NCBI GenBank assembly: GCA_015662785.1 | Contig: DQTM01000191.1 | Coordinates: forward strand, 1 to 15,835 | Direction: 5' to 3' | From: Sulfurospirillum arcachonense | Lineage (GTDB): Bacteria; Campylobacterota; Campylobacteria; Campylobacterales; Sulfurospirillaceae | DNA length: 15,835 nucleotides | Shown: piece by piece, positions 7,490-15,827 of the stretch | How positions within the stretch are numbered: the stretch's first letter is position 1 | How the letters are laid out: every line of letters begins with the position of its first letter | Program-made: the position numbers and the translations under genes | Notes under the pieces: generated by a model | What the model was told of the DNA's origin: nothing | The model's input: the letters and a program-made list of their open reading frames with translations, nothing else | Databases searched by the model: none

Positions 7490-7575
7490 TGAAATCTACA
7501 GAAGTTTTTACTTCGTGCTTTAGTCGCGAGGAATTTTTGCTGGACTTGTTCAGTAAAAAGGGGACAGTAAAATGA
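7489..7575 (+). CDS. Possible 28-codon small protein gene between the NuoF-position gene and nuoG
   Basis: An ATG overlaps the upstream stop by one base (TAATG). It opens a frame reading MKSTEVFTSCFSREEFLLDL and onward to SKKGTVK, and its TGA overlaps the nuoG start as ATGA. So the ORF fills the only notable gap in the operon and is linked to both neighbours in the same stop/start way as the real genes. Against it: it has only 28 codons, no strong ribosome binding site, and codons such as CGC, TCG and CTG that are less usual here. Two short hairpins lie inside: GAAGT/ACTTC at 7501-7514, and a 7-bp stem (one or two G-U pairs) at 7538-7555 just before the nuoG Shine-Dalgarno. The stretch could instead be an RNA regulatory spacer. 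No known family is recognised. Confidence 0.4.
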   Translation: MKSTEVFTSCFSREEFLLDLFSKKGTVK

Positions 7576-9953
7576 GCGATATTCTTGTAAATATAGATGG
7601 CGTTGAATGCAAAGCAAAAGAGGGAGAGTTTGTACTAAACATAGCAAGAGCAAATGATATTTTCATTCCAGCACTTTGTTATCTTTCAAACTGTTCACCA
7701 ACTTTGGCTTGTAGACTATGTCTGGTAGAGGTTGATGGGAAACGTGCATATTCATGTAATGCAAAAGCAAAAGATGGCATGAGTATAATCACTAAAAATG
7801 AAGAGATAGAAAAAGAACGCAAAGCTATCATGGAGATATATGATGTTAATCATCCTTTAGAGTGTGGTGTTTGTGACCAAAGTGGCGAGTGTGAACTGCA
7901 AAACTATACAATGGAGATGGAGATTGATTCTCAGAGTCATAGTATAGCTGATATGCCACGTCCTGCTACTGATTGGGGTAAAATTCATTATGATCCATCT
8001 TTATGTATAGTTTGTGAACGTTGTGTTACAGTCTGTAAAGATATGATTGGAGAATCAGCACTAAAGACTGTCAAACGTGGTGGTCCTGAACTTGACAAAG
8101 AGTGGAAAGAGAAGACTCCTAAAGATGCATATGCAATGTGGAATAAACTTCAAAAGTCTATCATAGGCGTTGCAAGTGGAGCAGATACACTTGAGTGTAC
8201 TATGTGTGGAGAGTGTAGTTCTGTTTGTCCTGTTGGAGCACTTGTAAGTAGTGACTTTCAGTACAAAGCAAACGCTTGGGAGCTTAAAAAGATTCCAGCA
8301 GCTAACCCTCACAGTAGTGATTGTTCACTGATATATTACGATGTTAGACATGACAATGTAACAAATTCAAATGATAAGATTTTTAGAGTTAGCAATGATT
8401 ATAGTTTTGGACCGATTCATGGTGGAGCTAGATACGGATATGACTTTGAAAATGTAGTTGAAGGTAAAGATGAAGAGGCGTTTGAAAAAGTAATAAACAC
8501 TATTAAAACAAAAGTAGATACAATTGAATTTAATAGTTTTATAACAAACGAAGAAGCATTGATACTTCAAAAACTAAAAGATAAATATGGTTATAAGCTA
8601 GTCAATGATGATGCTTATGCATATAAGAAGTTTTTAGATAACTTTGCATCTACAAGTGGAGAGAATCTTTATAGTGGAGATTTGAAATCAGTTCAGAAAA
8701 GTAACTTTGTTATAAGTGTAGGAACTGCAATTAAAACTGACAGCCCAAATGCTGGATATGCATTTAACAATGCTCTTAGTATGAACAAAGGTGCAGGTCT
8801 TTATTTCCATCCAGTAGCTGACCCAATAGTAGACGGATACTCTAAAAACTTATTAAGTCTAAATCATAAAGTTGGTGCTGAAGAGGCTGTACTTTATCTT
8901 ATACTTGATATCTTTGGTAAAAATTTACCTATTGAAACTGCTGATTATCTTAAATCTTTTCACACTACATGCAAACAAACAGTGGGTGAAGGTGAAGAGG
9001 CAAAAGAGATAGAAGTAGATGAGAATTCACTTTTTGAAATACTTGGTATTGACGATTTTAGTGAGAAGTTACCAAAACTACTTGCTAAAAAAGATTCTTT
9101 TTCACTAATCGCTGGTGAAGATTTATATAACCATTCAAAGAGTAAAAACTTAGCAAAACTTTTAGGACTTATACAAAAATATACAGATTTTAGTGTTGTT
9201 ATTATTCCAAGTCAGACAAATACTTTAGGTGTTTCTATTATATGTGACTTAAATAAAAACAGAGGTGAATTTACTCTTGGTTACAACGTGAAAGCAGATG
9301 TAACTCTAAGTGCTTTAGGAAAAGGTGATTTAGATATGCCTGCTCTTAATCAGCAAGAGGGGACATTTACTAGCATGAATAAAAGAGTAGTTCCTACAAA
9401 TGCAGCTCTTCCATACAATGGGTATTGCTTGAATGACATAGCAAATGAGCTTGGGTTTGATGCTGAGTTTACTATAGACTATACAGCAGAACTTCCAACA
9501 AGAAGAGGTTTTAAAGCAGTAGCATTTGACTCGTTACCAAATGAGTTTACAAGAGCAGGTGTTGAGAATCGTGGTTACTTGTTAAGCTCAAAAATCGTTA
9601 CATGTAAAGATGAAGTAGATGAGATAAGTGAGACAAAGGCGATGAACAGTCCACTTTACCTTGCAAACCCAGTTCAACAGTTCAGTGCTTTTACAAATAG
9701 AGCACATCAACTTAATGAGGCTGGTTCACTGTATGCTTCGAGTGAATTTTTAGAAAAAAGAGAGCTTAAGAGTGGTGATATGGTAGTAGTAGAGGGAAGT
9801 GGTGGAGTAAAACTTACACTTAGAGTTGAGGTTGACTTGATGATAAGCGGAGATATACCATACTTGCCTACATTTGATACAAAACTAAATGCTAAGCAAT
9901 TTTTCCCTAATGGGTACAGATTTGCAGATGTTAGTATAAAGGGAGTTAAGTAA
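7572..9953 (+). CDS. nuoG: Complex I (NDH-1) subunit G, multi-cluster iron-sulfur protein
   Basis: NuoG collects electrons and passes them toward NuoI. Domains in order in the 793 residues: a [2Fe-2S] ferredoxin domain (1-80) with C36, C47, C50 and C62; the His-Cys segment for N5 with H94, C98, C101 and C107; a two-motif ferredoxin region with C145, C148, C151, C155 and C209, C212, C215, C219; then a molybdopterin-oxidoreductase-like domain (about 235-793) without metal function. Canonical NuoG needs only CxxCxxC plus one later Cys for N4, so an additional [4Fe-4S] cluster is likely. The N7 site is degenerate (NPHSSDC at 245-251). AAGGGG at 7558-7563 supports the start, and a stop at 7554-7556 excludes a longer N-terminus. 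The electron donor is probably not NADH, because the canonical NADH module is missing. Confidence 0.95.
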   Translation: MSDILVNIDGVECKAKEGEFVLNIARANDIFIPALCYLSNCSPTLACRLCLVEVDGKRAYSCNAKAKDGMSIITKNEEIEKERKAIMEIYDVNHPLECGVCDQSGECELQNYTMEMEIDSQSHSIADMPRPATDWGKIHYDPSLCIVCERCVTVCKDMIGESALKTVKRGGPELDKEWKEKTPKDAYAMWNKLQKSIIGVASGADTLECTMCGECSSVCPVGALVSSDFQYKANAWELKKIPAANPHSSDCSLIYYDVRHDNVTNSNDKIFRVSNDYSFGPIHGGARYGYDFENVVEGKDEEAFEKVINTIKTKVDTIEFNSFITNEEALILQKLKDKYGYKLVNDDAYAYKKFLDNFASTSGENLYSGDLKSVQKSNFVISVGTAIKTDSPNAGYAFNNALSMNKGAGLYFHPVADPIVDGYSKNLLSLNHKVGAEEAVLYLILDIFGKNLPIETADYLKSFHTTCKQTVGEGEEAKEIEVDENSLFEILGIDDFSEKLPKLLAKKDSFSLIAGEDLYNHSKSKNLAKLLGLIQKYTDFSVVIIPSQTNTLGVSIICDLNKNRGEFTLGYNVKADVTLSALGKGDLDMPALNQQEGTFTSMNKRVVPTNAALPYNGYCLNDIANELGFDAEFTIDYTAELPTRRGFKAVAFDSLPNEFTRAGVENRGYLLSSKIVTCKDEVDEISETKAMNSPLYLANPVQQFSAFTNRAHQLNEAGSLYASSEFLEKRELKSGDMVVVEGSGGVKLTLRVEVDLMISGDIPYLPTFDTKLNAKQFFPNGYRFADVSIKGVK

Positions 9954-10942
9954 TGGATTGGGCAATAGTAATTGAAACGGTTATAAAAACTGTTATTGTT
10001 CTCTCTGTGGTTGCAGGTATGGCAGCTTTTGCAACATGGATAGAGAGAAAGGTTTTGGCCTATATGCAGCGTCGCCTTGGGCCTATGAATGTAGGACCTC
10101 ATGGGGTTTTACAACTTGCGGCTGATGGCATAAAGCTTTTTACAAAAGAGGATATTGTACCTCAACATGCAGTAAAACCAATATTTAAAATCGCTCCTGT
10201 AATTGCTCCAGTTTGTGCATTTACAGCGATGGCAGCGGTGCCTTTTTTCCCAGAGTTTACAGTATTTGGTTATACAGTAACACCGATTATATCTGATATA
10301 AATGTAGGTATCTTATTTGTTATGGGTGTGGCATCAGCAGGTATGTATGCACCACTTCTTGCAGGTATGAGCAGTACAAACAAATGGGCTTTATTAGGGG
10401 CAGCGAGAACTGTTATACAGCTATTGAGTTTTGAAGTTGTATCAGGACTTGCACTTTTAGCACCGATTATGATGATAGGTTCACTCTCCTTGATAGATAT
10501 AAATGATTATCAGATAGGTGGTATTGGTTCTTGGTTAGTTTGGTCTCAACCTATGGCATTTTTACTTTTTGTGATTGCTGGTTTTGCTGAGACAAACAGA
10601 ACACCATTTGATTTGATTGAGTATGAAGCAGAGATAGTTTCTGGTTATGCTACAGATTATTCTGGTATGAGATGGGGACTGTTTTTTGTAGGTGAGTATG
10701 CAAACATGATAACAGTGTCCTTTTTAGTAAGTATTATGTTCCTTGGTGGTTACAATCCTCTTTGGATTATCCCAGGTGCAGTTATGATACTAATTAAGAT
10801 ATCAGCTTTTATATTTTTGTTTTTATGGGTAAGAGCGGCTTGGCCTCATGTGAGACCAGATCAGATGATGTGGCTTTGTTGGAAGATATTGATGCCTTTG
10901 GCGCTTCTCAATATTCTTATAACCGGCATAGTGCTTATATAA
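9953..10942 (+). CDS. nuoH: Complex I (NDH-1) subunit H, quinone-site membrane subunit
   Basis: NuoH links the peripheral arm to the proton-pumping modules and forms the membrane side of the quinone cavity. The 329-residue protein has about eight hydrophobic helices. Conserved features are ERK at 31-33, the RRLGPMNVGPHG loop, ADGIKLFTKED, and GFAETNR at 210-216 followed by the acidic run D220, E223, E225, E227 that carries protons from the quinone site. C-terminal WVRAAWPHVRPDQ is also typical. The ATG overlaps the nuoG stop by one base (TAATG), so translation is probably coupled. Confidence 0.97.
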   Translation: MDWAIVIETVIKTVIVLSVVAGMAAFATWIERKVLAYMQRRLGPMNVGPHGVLQLAADGIKLFTKEDIVPQHAVKPIFKIAPVIAPVCAFTAMAAVPFFPEFTVFGYTVTPIISDINVGILFVMGVASAGMYAPLLAGMSSTNKWALLGAARTVIQLLSFEVVSGLALLAPIMMIGSLSLIDINDYQIGGIGSWLVWSQPMAFLLFVIAGFAETNRTPFDLIEYEAEIVSGYATDYSGMRWGLFFVGEYANMITVSFLVSIMFLGGYNPLWIIPGAVMILIKISAFIFLFLWVRAAWPHVRPDQMMWLCWKILMPLALLNILITGIVLI

Positions 10943-10949
10943 AGGAGGC

Positions 10950-11570
10950 ATGATGAGTTTAGAACAATTTTCAAAAAGAGATGTGGCTCCTGGATATATT
11001 TTTTATAATGCAGAAGAGAGACCACAAAGTGGCTGGGAATTCTTTAAAAGAGGATTTAGCCGTGCCATTAAAGGTGAACTTCTTGTAGGATTAAAAATAG
11101 TCTTAGTAGAGATGTTTAAAAGAGGCAATACGCATACAGTTTCATATCCTCAAGAGAAGTTAGCAATTGGACCAAGATATAGAGCTATACACAAACTTCT
11201 AAGACTTCAAGAGAGTGGAAGTGATAGATGTATAGGTTGTGGTCTTTGTGAAAAGATTTGTATCTCTAATTGTATTAGAATAGAGACAAAACTTGATAAA
11301 AATTCAAGAAAAGAGGTATCACAATATACAATCAACTTTGGTAGATGTATATTTTGTGGTTATTGTGCTGAAGTTTGTCCAGAACTTGCCATCGTTCATA
11401 GTAGCGACTATGAAAATGCAAGTGAGCAAAGAGCACATTATGGGTTAAGAGAAGATATGTTAACGCCTTTGGACGAGTTCAAGGCTAACAAACAGCAAGA
11501 GTTTCCTGGATTTGGCGCACTGAGCGATGATGCAGACTCTTTTGTTAAAAAAACACCATTAGCGTATTGA
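10950..11570 (+). CDS. nuoI: Complex I (NDH-1) subunit I, carries clusters N6a and N6b
   Basis: NuoI is an 8Fe ferredoxin-like subunit that carries electrons from NuoG to N2 in NuoB. Two four-cysteine motifs are present: C94, C97, C100, C104 (CIGCGLCEKIC) and C133, C136, C139, C143 (CIFCGYCAEVCP). The first motif is followed by Ile instead of the usual Pro. The N-terminal region before residue 90 is basic and amphipathic, suited to lying along the membrane. The gene opens ATGATG. A strong AAGGAGG at 10942-10948 is only 1 nt from the first ATG but 4 nt from the second (10953), so the real protein may begin at 10953 with 205 residues. Confidence 0.95.
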   Translation: MMSLEQFSKRDVAPGYIFYNAEERPQSGWEFFKRGFSRAIKGELLVGLKIVLVEMFKRGNTHTVSYPQEKLAIGPRYRAIHKLLRLQESGSDRCIGCGLCEKICISNCIRIETKLDKNSRKEVSQYTINFGRCIFCGYCAEVCPELAIVHSSDYENASEQRAHYGLREDMLTPLDEFKANKQQEFPGFGALSDDADSFVKKTPLAY

Positions 11571-11577
11571 GGTTATT

Positions 11578-12132
11578 ATGTTTGAAGTTATAGCATTTTA
11601 TACATTTTCAATCTTGACTATTATTATGTTTGGGATTGTTGTTTTTAGTAAGAATGCACTCTATGCAATGAGTGCATTAGCGGGCGGGATGATTTTTATA
11701 TCGGGTTTCTTTTTCCTTTTGGGAGCAGAATTTCTAGGAGTTGTCCAGATAGTAGTTTACTCAGGTGCAGTTATGGCACTTTATGCGTTTGGTATGATGT
11801 TTTTTGACACAACAAGAGATGTTAAAGAGAATATTCACTATAAAAAAGTGCTTTACTCTTTGTCTATCATCTCGGCTGTATTAATAGTCATCATTATGAG
11901 TGCACCAATATACTCAGCTAACATTGAGTCTCTTTATCCTTCTGTTATAGAAGGGGTAGGTAACATTCAAATGGTAGGATTAGTCTTGTTTACAAAGTAC
12001 CTTATCCCATTTGAACTTGCAGCGGTTATGTTGTTGGTTTCTATGATAAGTGGAATTTTACTTGTTAGTAAAAGGATGGAGATGAATCTTACCCAAGAAG
12101 ATCATTATGAAGAGAAAGGGGAGATAATATGA
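11578..12132 (+). CDS. nuoJ: Complex I (NDH-1) subunit J
   Basis: NuoJ is a membrane-arm subunit between NuoH/NuoA and NuoK; its third helix takes part in the conformational coupling of quinone reduction to pumping. The 184-residue protein has five hydrophobic helices. The conserved VVYSGAVMALYAFGMMF segment marks helix 3, matching the family pattern Y-x-G-A-x-x-x-L-x-x-F. Hydrophilic residues follow the last helix. GAGG at 11569-11572 overlaps the nuoI stop and lies 5 nt before the ATG. The end overlaps nuoK as ATGA. Confidence 0.93.
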   Translation: MFEVIAFYTFSILTIIMFGIVVFSKNALYAMSALAGGMIFISGFFFLLGAEFLGVVQIVVYSGAVMALYAFGMMFFDTTRDVKENIHYKKVLYSLSIISAVLIVIIMSAPIYSANIESLYPSVIEGVGNIQMVGLVLFTKYLIPFELAAVMLLVSMISGILLVSKRMEMNLTQEDHYEEKGEII

Positions 12133-12431
12133 TAACTTTAACTCACTATTTAGTTCTCTCAGCAATTCTTTTTAGTATTGGTCTTGTGGGCGTTATGAGA
12201 AGAAAAAATCTTTTGATGCTTTTCTTTTCAACAGAGATTTTGTTAAATGCAGTTAATGTGGGTTTTGTAGCAGTTGGACATTATTATGGTGATCTAAGCG
12301 GTCAAATGTTTGCATTTTTTATAATAGCAGTAGCAGCTAGTGAAATAGCTGTTGGTCTTGGATTGTTGATTCTTTGGTATAAAAAGACTGGTTCAACTGA
12401 CCTCGATACTTTAAATATGATGAAAGGGTAA
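12129..12431 (+). CDS. nuoK: Complex I (NDH-1) subunit K
   Basis: NuoK is a three-helix membrane subunit, related to MrpC of Na+/H+ antiporters, that forms a proton half-channel next to NuoJ. The protein has the usual length of 100 residues. The two membrane glutamates essential in E. coli, Glu36 and Glu72, appear at the same positions here (FFSTE at 32-36, AASE at 69-72). The start overlaps the nuoJ stop by four bases (ATGA), with a GGGGAG ribosome binding site just upstream, and nuoL begins four bases after its stop. Confidence 0.96.
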   Translation: MITLTHYLVLSAILFSIGLVGVMRRKNLLMLFFSTEILLNAVNVGFVAVGHYYGDLSGQMFAFFIIAVAASEIAVGLGLLILWYKKTGSTDLDTLNMMKG

Positions 12432-12435
12432 AGCA

Positions 12436-14292
12436 ATGGAAAAATATCTCTATATTGCACTTTTTGCACCGATAGTTGGCTCTTTAATAGCAGCTTTGTT
12501 TGCACAAAGTCCTAAAAATCTTTTTACAGGTATCCTTACATCAGGATTGATATTCGTTTCTTTCGTAAGTTCAATGATACTTCTAAATTATGTTGATATG
12601 GACACAATCGTTCACGTTGAGATGATGGATTGGATAAGTGCTGGAAACCTTTCAATTCCTTTTGGATTTGTGGTTGACCAAGTTTCTGTCATTATGATGG
12701 TAACAGTTACATTAGTTTCAACTATAGTTCATATTTACTCTATAGGTTATATGGAACACGATGAAAGTTTTAACAGATTTTTCTCGTGGCTATCAGCATT
12801 CGTTTTCTCAATGATGATTTTAGTTATGAGTGATAACTTTGTTGGACTTTTTATAGGATGGGAAGGCGTTGGACTTTGTTCTTGGGGACTTATAGGTTTT
12901 TGGTACAAAAAACACAGTGCATCTTGGGCTGCAAACGAAGCTTTTATAATGAACAGAATTGCAGATCTTGGAATGTTGATGGGACTTTTCCTAATTTATT
13001 GGAATATAGGCTCACTTCAATATGACATAGTTTTTGCAAACATTGTAAACCTTGACCTTGACATAGTTAGCTGGATAGGAATCTTCCTATTTATTGGAGC
13101 CATGGGTAAATCAGCTCAATTTCCACTTCATACGTGGCTAGCAGATGCAATGGAAGGACCAACTCCGGTTTCAGCTCTAATTCATGCAGCAACTATGGTA
13201 ACAGCGGGTGTATACCTTGTTATTCGTTGTGGTGAGATTTATGCTCTTATACCTGATGTTGGTATGTTTATAGCATCTCTTGGAGCATTTGTAGCAGTTT
13301 TTGCTGCTTCAATGGCTTTAGTAAATAGAGATTTAAAAAGAATTATCGCTTACTCAACTCTATCACAACTTGGTTATATGTTTGTAGCAGCTGGACTTGG
13401 AGCTTACTGGATAGCACTTTTTCACTTGATGACTCACGCATTCTTTAAATCACTTCTTTTCTTGGGAGCTGGTAACGTAATGCACGCCATGGACGGTGAA
13501 CTAGACATTAAAAAGATGGGTGGACTTTATAAGTCAATGAGACCAACAGCAATACTTATGAGTATAGCTTCAGTAGCACTTGCTGGAATTTATCCACTTG
13601 CTGGATTCTTTTCAAAAGATAAGATTTTAGAAGTTGCTTTTAACGATGCTTCATATTTTTTATGGGGAGCACTTTTTGTTGGAGCTGGTTTAACGGCATT
13701 TTATAGTTTCCGTTTAGTAATGCTTGTTTTCTTTGGAGAAAAAGTTCACGAAAAACTTGGGTATCATCCTCATGAGGCTCAACCATTTGTGATTTATGCT
13801 CTTACTCCATTAGCTCTTTTAGCTATCGTAGCTGGATTTTTTGAGCACTCATTTCATGAGTTTACAACGCAACTATTAGCTGATTATGAGTTTACACTTG
13901 ACCATAGTGTAGCACTTATGCTTATTTTTGCTACTTCTGCAATAGCACTTAGTGGTATAGCATTTGCAGTGTATAATTACAAAAGAGGTGGATTTAGTGA
14001 GAAAATTGAGAATTGGGGAGTTTATAAACTTCTTTCAAATCAATACTATATTCCAAAGCTTTATGATGTGGCTATTATGAAACCTTTTACAGCATTATCA
14101 AGATTTGCTTGGTTAAATATAGACAACAAAATAGTAGATGCTACTGTAGATATGATTGCAAGAGTCATATATGGTGGTGGAGAGAAAGCAAGAAAGATGC
14201 AGAGTGGTAATCTCTCATCAATGTTGCGTTGGATGGTGGTAGGTATAGTTGTCCTTCTAGCATTAGCAATTTTTTATAGACCGATGGTATAG
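12436..14292 (+). CDS. nuoL: Complex I (NDH-1) subunit L, distal antiporter-like proton channel
   Basis: NuoL is the far-end proton-pumping subunit, related to MrpA-type antiporters. It has 618 residues, the normal length, with about 16 membrane helices. Channel residues are intact: E143 in FIGWEGVG, K225 in GKSAQFPLHTW, and K394-D395 in GFFSKDK, matching the Glu, Lys and Lys-Asp positions of the E. coli protein. The WLADAMEGPTPVSALIHAAT segment is a family hallmark. After the antiporter core comes the long amphipathic segment (about 530-590) that runs along the membrane arm, then a final helix at the C-terminus. AAAGGG lies just upstream of the ATG. Confidence 0.97.
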   Translation: MEKYLYIALFAPIVGSLIAALFAQSPKNLFTGILTSGLIFVSFVSSMILLNYVDMDTIVHVEMMDWISAGNLSIPFGFVVDQVSVIMMVTVTLVSTIVHIYSIGYMEHDESFNRFFSWLSAFVFSMMILVMSDNFVGLFIGWEGVGLCSWGLIGFWYKKHSASWAANEAFIMNRIADLGMLMGLFLIYWNIGSLQYDIVFANIVNLDLDIVSWIGIFLFIGAMGKSAQFPLHTWLADAMEGPTPVSALIHAATMVTAGVYLVIRCGEIYALIPDVGMFIASLGAFVAVFAASMALVNRDLKRIIAYSTLSQLGYMFVAAGLGAYWIALFHLMTHAFFKSLLFLGAGNVMHAMDGELDIKKMGGLYKSMRPTAILMSIASVALAGIYPLAGFFSKDKILEVAFNDASYFLWGALFVGAGLTAFYSFRLVMLVFFGEKVHEKLGYHPHEAQPFVIYALTPLALLAIVAGFFEHSFHEFTTQLLADYEFTLDHSVALMLIFATSAIALSGIAFAVYNYKRGGFSEKIENWGVYKLLSNQYYIPKLYDVAIMKPFTALSRFAWLNIDNKIVDATVDMIARVIYGGGEKARKMQSGNLSSMLRWMVVGIVVLLALAIFYRPMV

Positions 14293-14300
14293 GAGAAGAA

Positions 14301-15827
14301 ATGGATCATATTTTATCATTAATAATATTTTTCCCACTAGTTGCAGGACTCTTTGGATTTTTAGTAAATAAAGATAGCATAAGAGTTTATGGTATCACAG
14401 TTGCAGCTTTAGAGTTTTCACTTACTATCGCTCTTTGGATTGCTTTCGATAACAATATCGATGGTTTTCAGTTTGTAGAACACGCTACTATCATTTCACA
14501 CTTTGGTATGAGTTACCACTTGGGTGTTGATGGTATATCACTATTTTTAGTAATTCTTAGCACTTTTATGACAATGATTGCACTTATTGGACTTAGTATC
14601 AAAAAAGATGCAAAAAACCTAATCATCACAGTTTTATACTTAGAGATGACTATGGTTGGCGTATTTTTAAGTCTTGATGTAATCTTGTTTTACCTATTTT
14701 GGGAGTTTTCACTTGTTCCAATGCTTTATATCATTGGTGCTTGGGGAAGTGACAGAAGAATATACGCAGCAATAAAGTTTTTCTTATATACATTTGCAGG
14801 TTCAGTTCTTATGCTTGTAGGTATTTTGTATATGGGTTACCTTTACCATGCTACAACAGGAGTTTGGAGTTTTAGCATTCCAGATTGGCAACTTCTTATA
14901 CTACCGTTCAATACACAGCTTTGGTTATTTGGAGCATTTTTCTTAGCGTTTGCTATAAAAGTTCCAATGTTTCCATTTCATACATGGTTACCTTATGCGC
15001 ACGGTCAAGCACCAACAATTGGTTCGGTTATACTTGCGGCCGTTCTTCTAAAGATGGGAACTTACGGAATGGTAAGGTTTTTACTTCCACTTTTTCCAGA
15101 TGCGACAGTCTACTTTGTAATACCGATAGCCATAGTAGCTATCATCATGGTTATTTACGCAGCCATGGTGGCTTACGCCCAAGAGGACATGAAACAAGTT
15201 ATTGCATATAGTTCCATATCTCACATGGGAATTATCATTCTTGGTACTTTTGCACTTAATGCAGAAGGTATCACGGGTTCAATTTTTCTTATGATAAGTC
15301 ACGGAATTGTAAGTGGTGCACTGTTTATGTTGGTTGGGTGTATTTATGATAGGCGACACACTAAAAATATGAGTGAATTTGGTGGACTTGCCATCTCAAT
15401 GCCAACATTTGCAACTATATATGGAATCATGCTGATGGCTTCAGTTGGACTTCCTTTGACTATTGGTTTTGTTGGTGAATTTTTATCACTTATGGGTTTC
15501 TATAAAGTTAGTTGGATTATGACTCTTTTAGCTGGTTCTGGTATCATCTTAGGAGCTGTTTATATGTTGACTCTATATAAAAGATCATTTTTTGGTGAGA
15601 TTACCAATGAAAAAAATAGAGGTTTAAAAGATTTAAATGGAAGAGAACTTGTTGCTCTTGTTCCTTTAGTAGCTTTAGTTGTAGTTTTAGGAATTTATCC
15701 TAAACCAATTTTAGGTCCGATTGATGCAAGTGTTAAAAAAATGATTGTGTTGATGGAGAAAAAAGCCATCACACAAGAAGCAAAAGATTTTATCATAAAA
15801 GTAAACACAATCCAAGGAGGTGAGTAA
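14301..15827 (+). CDS. nuoM: Complex I (NDH-1) subunit M, antiporter-like proton channel
   Basis: NuoM is the middle antiporter-like pump between NuoL and NuoN. At 508 residues with about 14 helices it has the family length. The key Glu of helix 5 is E135 (LFWEFSLVPM), the central Lys is K220 (AIKVPMFPFHTWLP), and the C-terminal half carries E393 (GFVGEFLSL) where E. coli has its essential Glu407. An AGGAGAAG ribosome binding site precedes the ATG. The stop codon TAA shares one base with the start of the next gene. All features suggest a working channel. Confidence 0.97.
   Translation: MDHILSLIIFFPLVAGLFGFLVNKDSIRVYGITVAALEFSLTIALWIAFDNNIDGFQFVEHATIISHFGMSYHLGVDGISLFLVILSTFMTMIALIGLSIKKDAKNLIITVLYLEMTMVGVFLSLDVILFYLFWEFSLVPMLYIIGAWGSDRRIYAAIKFFLYTFAGSVLMLVGILYMGYLYHATTGVWSFSIPDWQLLILPFNTQLWLFGAFFLAFAIKVPMFPFHTWLPYAHGQAPTIGSVILAAVLLKMGTYGMVRFLLPLFPDATVYFVIPIAIVAIIMVIYAAMVAYAQEDMKQVIAYSSISHMGIIILGTFALNAEGITGSIFLMISHGIVSGALFMLVGCIYDRRHTKNMSEFGGLAISMPTFATIYGIMLMASVGLPLTIGFVGEFLSLMGFYKVSWIMTLLAGSGIILGAVYMLTLYKRSFFGEITNEKNRGLKDLNGRELVALVPLVALVVVLGIYPKPILGPIDASVKKMIVLMEKKAITQEAKDFIIKVNTIQGGE

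Noticed and set aside
9707..10102. A 131-codon - strand ORF across the nuoG/nuoH junction
   Set aside because: It is antisense to two conserved genes, and its Cys/Ser/His-rich translation is typical of a shadow frame.
14885..15211. A 108-codon + strand ORF inside nuoM
   Set aside because: It is out of frame within a clearly conserved nuoM segment (including the K220 motif), has unusual composition and no independent start signal.
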